Origin: Aneurinibacillus uraniidurans
Lineage (GTDB): Bacteria > Bacillota > Bacilli > Aneurinibacillales > Aneurinibacillaceae
Direction of reading: 5' to 3'
NCBI RefSeq assembly: GCF_028471905.1
Contig: NZ_CP116902.1
Span: forward strand, 1,152,501-1,216,500
DNA: 64,000 nucleotides
Below, in pieces: positions 59,725 through 64,000 of this stretch (its first letter is position 1; every line of letters begins with the position of its first letter). The position numbers were made by a program, and so were the translations under genes. The notes below the pieces were generated by a model. It did no database searches. It was not told the DNA's origin and worked only from the letters and a program-made list of their open reading frames with translations.

Positions 59725-61077
59725 ATGAAAATCAAGACTGTCCTTATTGCAAACCGGGGCGAGATTGCCCGGAGGATTATGCGAACATGCCGCGACAAAG
59801 GAATTCGGACGATTGCCGTTCATTCAGAAGCGGATGTGGATATGCCATTTGTGCGGGAGGCAGATGTAGCTGTCTGTATTGGACCGCCACCGGTTGTGCA
59901 GAGCTATCTCAATATGGAGGCCATACTTACTGTGGCGAAAGAGCACCAGGCAGATGCAATTCATCCTGGCTACGGATTGTTATCCGAGAACGGGACATTT
60001 GCCCGCCGTTGTGCGGAAGAAGGCATTATATTTATCGGGCCGGACCCGGCTGTTATGGAGGCGATGGGAGATAAAATCCATGCCCGTGCTGCTATGGTCG
60101 AGGCGGGTGTTCCCATTGTACCAGGCTATGACGGGAACATTCCAACAGCGGAGGAAGCCTGCCGTATTGCAGCGCAGATTGGCTACCCGGTCATGCTAAA
60201 AGCAAGTGCGGGTGGCGGTGGAATTGGCATGCAGATTTGCCGTAATGAAGAAGAAATTATGAAAGCGTTTCAATCGGCAAAAGGCCGTGCGAAAGCGTAT
60301 TTTGGCAACGATGCGATGTTCATCGAGAAGTATATCGAGAATCCGCATCATATTGAAGTGCAGGTTGCAGGTGATGAGCAGGGGATGATTGTTCACCTTT
60401 TGGAGCGAGAATGTTCGATACAGCGCCGTCATCAAAAGGTGATCGAGGAAAGTCCATCTCCGTTCCTAGATCGGACTACTGGAGAGGCAGTATGTGCAGC
60501 TGCCGTACGTGCTGCGCAGGCGGTACACTATACCGGAGTCGGCACAGTGGAATTCATTATGGGAGAGGATAAAGCATTCTATTTTCTTGAGATGAATACG
60601 CGTCTGCAAGTTGAACATCCGGTTACTGAATCGATCACAGGGATTGATCTGGTAGAATTGCAGTTCACGATCGCGGAAGGGAATCCAATTCCGTTTGCGC
60701 AGGAAGATGTGGCAGCGCATGGGCATGCGATTGAGATGCGCATTTATGCCGAAGATCCGCATACGTTCTTCCCATCCCCAGGAACAATTGATACGTATGT
60801 TTCGCCGGAGGGAGATGGAATTCGGATTGATGATGCCGTGCAATCTGGCACAACGATCTCGCCGTTTTATGACCCAATGATCGGTAAGTTGATTGTAAGT
60901 GGCATGACTCGGGAGGAAGCGCTCCATCGAGCTAGAGAAGCTGTACAGCAGTATGAGATTACCGGGATTAAGACAAATTTGCCGATGCTTGCCGATGTGC
61001 TTGCAGACGAGCGATTTGCAGCCGGTACGTATACAACTAGCTTTGTTGAAACAATGCAACGAATTACTACAAAATAG
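59725..61077 (+). CDS. Acyl-CoA carboxylase biotin carboxylase subunit (catabolic)
   Basis: 450 residues, AccC-like: [19 protein letters not shown], the ATP loop [27 protein letters not shown] and [14 protein letters not shown]. Its operon carries a biotin carrier, HMG-CoA lyase and an acyl-CoA carboxyltransferase, so it probably carboxylates biotin for methylcrotonyl-CoA (leucine breakdown), like B. subtilis YngH. GAAGGAGTGAG precedes the ATG at 59725. Confidence 0.93.
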   Translation: MKIKTVLIANRGEIARRIMRTCRDKGIRTIAVHSEADVDMPFVREADVAVCIGPPPVVQSYLNMEAILTVAKEHQADAIHPGYGLLSENGTFARRCAEEGIIFIGPDPAVMEAMGDKIHARAAMVEAGVPIVPGYDGNIPTAEEACRIAAQIGYPVMLKASAGGGGIGMQICRNEEEIMKAFQSAKGRAKAYFGNDAMFIEKYIENPHHIEVQVAGDEQGMIVHLLERECSIQRRHQKVIEESPSPFLDRTTGEAVCAAAVRAAQAVHYTGVGTVEFIMGEDKAFYFLEMNTRLQVEHPVTESITGIDLVELQFTIAEGNPIPFAQEDVAAHGHAIEMRIYAEDPHTFFPSPGTIDTYVSPEGDGIRIDDAVQSGTTISPFYDPMIGKLIVSGMTREEALHRAREAVQQYEITGIKTNLPMLADVLADERFAAGTYTTSFVETMQRITTK

Positions 61078-61089
61078 GAGGAATTCATA

Positions 61090-61305
61090 ATGAAACAAGT
61101 AGTCGCAAGTATGGCAGGAACAGTTATTAACGTACTCGTGAACACAGGAGATCATGTACAGGCTGGAAGCGATGTTGTGATGCTTGAATCCATGAAAATG
61201 GAAGTGCCTGTAACCGTAGAAACAACTGGCACAGTAGCAGGTGTAAAAGTTGCGATCGGAGATTTCGTAAATGAAGGGGATGTATTGATCGAGCTGGAAG
61301 GCTAG
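61090..61305 (+). CDS. Biotin/lipoyl carrier protein, 71 residues
   Basis: A stand-alone biotinyl domain with the attachment site ESMKM (Lys36). It is the carrier between the biotin carboxylase and carboxyltransferase of this operon (YngHB-like). AGGAGGAATTC precedes the ATG. It starts 12 bases after the carboxylase gene. Confidence 0.93.
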   Translation: MKQVVASMAGTVINVLVNTGDHVQAGSDVVMLESMKMEVPVTVETTGTVAGVKVAIGDFVNEGDVLIELEG

Positions 61306-61316
61306 GAGGTAGAATG

Positions 61317-62258
61317 ATGAGTGATCGGGTGAGCTTGTTTGAGGTGGGGCCGCGTGATGGATTGCAGAATGAAAAGGAAATCGTGCCAACTTCGAGTAAA
61401 ATCGAACTGATTGAGCGATTAGTCAGAGCTGGTTTGCAAAAAGTAGAAGCGACTTCATTTGTGAATCCGAAATGGATTCCCCAATTAGCTGATGCGGTAG
61501 ACGTAGTAGAACAAGTGCAGCGAGAGCCCGGGGTACAATATAGTGCGCTTGTTCCGAATCTTAGAGGACTTGAGCGTGCCAGACAAACACAGATAGAAGA
61601 AGTTGCAGTGTTTATGTCGGCAAGCGAGGCGCATAACAAAAGTAACATCAATAAAACGATTCACGAAACATTTCCTGTGCTGCGAGAAGTTGTAGAGGCA
61701 GCACAGGCAGATGGCATGCGAGTGCGCGGATATGTGTCCACAGCATTTGGCTGTCCGTATGAGGGAGACGTGCCACTTGCGTCTGTCGTGCGGGTGACAA
61801 GAGAATTATTCGATATGGGTGTATACGAGGTGTCGATTGGCGATACGATTGGCGTTGGTACGCCGAATGTAGTGCGGGAGCGCTTTGCGGTACTTGCAGC
61901 TGAATTCGGTGCAGCACGGTTAGCCGGGCATTTTCATGATACACGGGGAACTGGGCTTGCCAATGTATATGCGGCGCTTGAAGCAGGAATTCGTACGTTT
62001 GATAGCTCGATTGGCGGACTTGGCGGTTGTCCGTATGCACCGGGAGCATCGGGCAACATCTCGACAGAAGATGTTGTTTATATGCTGCAAGGGATGGGAC
62101 TCGAAACGGGCGTATCGCTTGAGAAGCTAATCGAAGTTGGGATGTTTATGGAAGAAGTGCTTGGACGCCCGTTACCATCGCGCGTGCTTGCGGCAATGAA
62201 ACATACTGTGAAAGGGGAATGCGACAATGGATACACAGCAGGCAAAGCAAACGCTTGA
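61317..62258 (+). CDS. Hydroxymethylglutaryl-CoA lyase
   Basis: 313 residues, TIM barrel. FEVGPRDGLQNEK carries the catalytic Arg and Asp, and GGLGGCPYAPGASGN carries the signature Cys. It splits HMG-CoA into acetyl-CoA and acetoacetate, the last leucine-specific step. ATG at 61317 is best spaced from AGGAGG; an ATG at 61314 directly precedes it. Its 3' end overlaps the next gene by 32 bases. Confidence 0.95.
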   Translation: MSDRVSLFEVGPRDGLQNEKEIVPTSSKIELIERLVRAGLQKVEATSFVNPKWIPQLADAVDVVEQVQREPGVQYSALVPNLRGLERARQTQIEEVAVFMSASEAHNKSNINKTIHETFPVLREVVEAAQADGMRVRGYVSTAFGCPYEGDVPLASVVRVTRELFDMGVYEVSIGDTIGVGTPNVVRERFAVLAAEFGAARLAGHFHDTRGTGLANVYAALEAGIRTFDSSIGGLGGCPYAPGASGNISTEDVVYMLQGMGLETGVSLEKLIEVGMFMEEVLGRPLPSRVLAAMKHTVKGECDNGYTAGKANA

Positions 62259-63780
62259 GCAGGCGCTACATACGCGCATCGAACAGATTCAGAAAGGTGG
62301 AGCGGAGAAATACCACGCCAAGAACAAAGAGCAGAACAAACTATTTGTCCGCGACCGCCTGCAGCTGTTGTTCGATGATGAATACCAGATTGAAGATGCA
62401 CTATTTGCGAATAGTCTAGCAGGCGATCTGCCAGCAGATGGTGTTGTGACCGCAATCGGGCGTGTAAACGGTCAGAAAGTATGTGTCATGGCTAACGATT
62501 CAACGGTTAAAGCAGGTTCGTGGGGTTCACGCACGGTTGAAAAAATCATTCGCATTCAGGAAACGGCGATGAAGCTGCGTATACCAATGATCTACCTGGT
62601 TGATTCCGCTGGCGCACGCATTACCGATCAGATCGAGATGTTTCCAGGCCGCCGTGGTGCCGGACGTATTTTTTACAACCAGGTGAAAATGTCCGGCATG
62701 GTGCCGCAAGTATGTGTGCTGTTTGGACCGTCTGCGGCAGGTGGTGCTTATATTCCGGCATTTTGTGATATCGTCATTATGGTAGAAGGAAACGCGAGCA
62801 TGTATCTTGGCTCGCCACGCATGGCCGAGATGGTAATAGGTGAGAAAGTTACACTCGAAGAAATGGGCGGTGCCCGCATGCATTGTACAGTGAGCGGCTG
62901 TGGGGATGTACTTGCGTCGTCTGAACAGGAAGCGATTGCGTCGGCCCGCCAGTATTTGTCGTATTTCCCGGCGAACTGTCAGCAGAAGCCGCCAGTTGTA
63001 GAGGCAAAAGTGCCAAAAGCAGATAGTCGTACAGTTGAAGCGATTGTACCGACGAATCAGAATGCTCCGTTTGATATGTATGAACTGATCCATGCGATCA
63101 TTGATGAAGATTCCTTTTATGAAATCAAAAAACTGTTCGCTGCTGAGCTTGTAACGGGATTTGCCCGCATGGATGGTAAGCCAGTGGGCATTATTGCCAA
63201 TCAGCCGCGTGTCAAAGGGGGCGTACTGTTTGTCGATTCCGCTGATAAATCGGCGCGCTTCATGACGCTGTGTGACGCATTTGGTATTCCGCTCGTATTC
63301 CTTGCCGACGTTCCGGGCTTTATGATCGGAACAAAAGTAGAACGTGCGGGCATTATCCGTCATGGTGCGAAGATGATCTCGGCAATGTCAGAAGCTACTG
63401 TTCCGCGAATTTCTGTTATTGTTCGCAAAGCATATGGAGCTGGGCTGTATGCGATGTCGGGCCCGGCATTTGAACCGGATTGCTGTCTGGCTCTTCCAAC
63501 TGCTCAGATAGCGGTTATGGGGCCAGAAGCAGCTGTAAATGCGGTGTATAGTAACAAAATTAACGCGATTGAAGATCCGAAAGAGCGCCAGGCATTCATT
63601 ATGGAGAAACGCAAAGAATATCAGGAAGACATCGATATTTATCGTCTTGCATCCGAAATGATCATTGACGGCATTATCGAGGGAAGCCGACTGCGTGCCG
63701 AGTTGATTGACCGTCTTGAGGCGTATAGTAGTAAGCAAATGACGTTCTCTGAACGGAAGCATCCGGTTTATCCTGTGTAA
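62227..63780 (+). CDS. Acyl-CoA carboxylase carboxyltransferase subunit
   Basis: 517 residues with two crotonase-like halves (about 15-255 and 275-510). GPSAAGGAYIPAFCD and the second-half FMIGTKVERAGIIRHGAKM region form the CoA and biotin sites. Likely methylcrotonyl-CoA carboxylase beta subunit given the HMG-CoA lyase partner; propionyl-CoA is the main alternative. The ATG lies inside the lyase gene, behind AAGGGGAA, so translation is coupled. Confidence 0.93.
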   Translation: MDTQQAKQTLEQALHTRIEQIQKGGAEKYHAKNKEQNKLFVRDRLQLLFDDEYQIEDALFANSLAGDLPADGVVTAIGRVNGQKVCVMANDSTVKAGSWGSRTVEKIIRIQETAMKLRIPMIYLVDSAGARITDQIEMFPGRRGAGRIFYNQVKMSGMVPQVCVLFGPSAAGGAYIPAFCDIVIMVEGNASMYLGSPRMAEMVIGEKVTLEEMGGARMHCTVSGCGDVLASSEQEAIASARQYLSYFPANCQQKPPVVEAKVPKADSRTVEAIVPTNQNAPFDMYELIHAIIDEDSFYEIKKLFAAELVTGFARMDGKPVGIIANQPRVKGGVLFVDSADKSARFMTLCDAFGIPLVFLADVPGFMIGTKVERAGIIRHGAKMISAMSEATVPRISVIVRKAYGAGLYAMSGPAFEPDCCLALPTAQIAVMGPEAAVNAVYSNKINAIEDPKERQAFIMEKRKEYQEDIDIYRLASEMIIDGIIEGSRLRAELIDRLEAYSSKQMTFSERKHPVYPV

Positions 63781-63869
63781 GCGCCTCAATATTTTGCGGG
63801 GTCGCTTTTCGCAACCGCTTCGGATATGCTATGATGAAGCATATTGTAGCAAACGGGGAGTCTAATGAT

Positions 63870-64000
63870 ATGAGCGTCTCTTATCAGCAGCGGATCTTAG
63901 CAGCTGCGAATAAAATTTTTGTTGAAAATGGCTATCGCCAGGCTGACATGCGGTCCATTGCTAAAGAGGCAGGGATTGCGGTTGGAACGATCTATAATTA
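63870..64000 (+). CDS. TetR-family regulator, N-terminal fragment (3' truncated)
   Basis: 43 codons before the window ends. Helix-turn-helix of TetR type: ILAAANKIFVENGYRQADMRSIAKEAGIAVGTIYN. ACGGGGAG precedes the ATG at 63870. The regulated genes cannot be told; a role in the upstream acyl-CoA operon is possible, as TetR proteins of the FadR type often govern such genes. Confidence 0.88.
   Translation, partial: MSVSYQQRILAAANKIFVENGYRQADMRSIAKEAGIAVGTIYN

Noticed and set aside
60466-61389. Long reverse-strand open frame (307 codons) across the catabolic carboxylase genes
   Set aside because: Shadow frame covering three clear forward genes; composition is not protein-like.
62227-62258. Frameshift at the HMG-CoA lyase/carboxyltransferase junction
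   Set aside because: Both proteins are full length with their own family ends; the overlap is genuine coupling.
62527-63363. Reverse-strand open frame within the carboxyltransferase gene
   Set aside because: Shadow of a well-supported forward gene.

Overview
The window is 64 kb of chromosome from an endospore-forming, Gram-positive Bacillales-type bacterium. The evidence is a full spoIIIA operon, spoIVB, spo0A, splB, an RsfA-type prespore regulator, a YlaJ-type spore lipoprotein, mntR, an SR1/SR1P locus, and many ATG/GTG/TTG starts behind strong AAGGAGG sites. Gene order follows Bacillus subtilis in several blocks, but with insertions typical of the Brevibacillus/Aneurinibacillus/Paenibacillus side. 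The genus is inference. I see no rRNA, tRNA, CRISPR array, prophage or insertion sequence.

Layout. 1-6.3 kb: the 3' end of an HtrA-type protease, a Gly/Pro/His-tailed protein, YajQ, spore photoproduct lyase, MntR, a patatin-like lipase, YqhP and YqhQ, and a cytochrome c lipoprotein. 6.3-8.6 kb: aroQ, an M24 peptidase and efp. 8.6-9.4 kb: a soluble chemoreceptor. 9.5-14.8 kb: spoIIIAA-AH behind a plausible SigmaE promoter. 15-32 kb: a long housekeeping and sporulation block, accB-accC, Asp23/AmaP/DUF2273, nusB, a Kae1-like gene, folD, xseA-xseB, ispA, dxs, tlyA, nadK, argR, recN, spoIVB and spo0A. A small membrane peptide and a Spo0E-type phosphatase lie directly beyond spo0A.

32-39 kb: fabI, a PHP-domain phosphoesterase, PgpA-like, and many small or uncharacterised genes including DUF4912, DUF1885, DUF3055 and a MarR-type regulator. 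39-46.3 kb: SR1/SR1P with a CcpN-type operator, speA (arginine decarboxylase), nitronate monooxygenase, YktB, pepA and speD (SAM decarboxylase, with a structured leader). 46.7-49.8 kb: a CBS-PAS-AAA+ Sigma54 activator, a phased GATGC array, a good -24/-12 promoter, a roughly 250-nt leader and a flavin-type oxidase gene. 49.8-59.6 kb: YlaJ, YlaK, YqgX, a GGDEF protein, a MidA-like methyltransferase, a cysteine-rich HTH regulator divergent from an MgsR/Spx-like gene, an exonuclease, an enoyl-CoA hydratase and RsfA. 59.7-63.8 kb: an operon for leucine-type acyl-CoA breakdown (biotin carboxylase, biotin carrier, HMG-CoA lyase, carboxyltransferase). A truncated TetR gene closes the window.

Themes. 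Sporulation control is unusually dense: Spo0A, a Spo0E-like antagonist, the SpoIIIA channel, SpoIVB and RsfA. Two polyamine genes flank the SR1 region. Transcription units are mostly closed by strong hairpins, and two terminator families recur. The best candidate for an undescribed system is the Sigma54 locus at 46.7-49.7 kb. Next are the speD leader with mutually exclusive helices and the structured RNA between tlyA and nadK.
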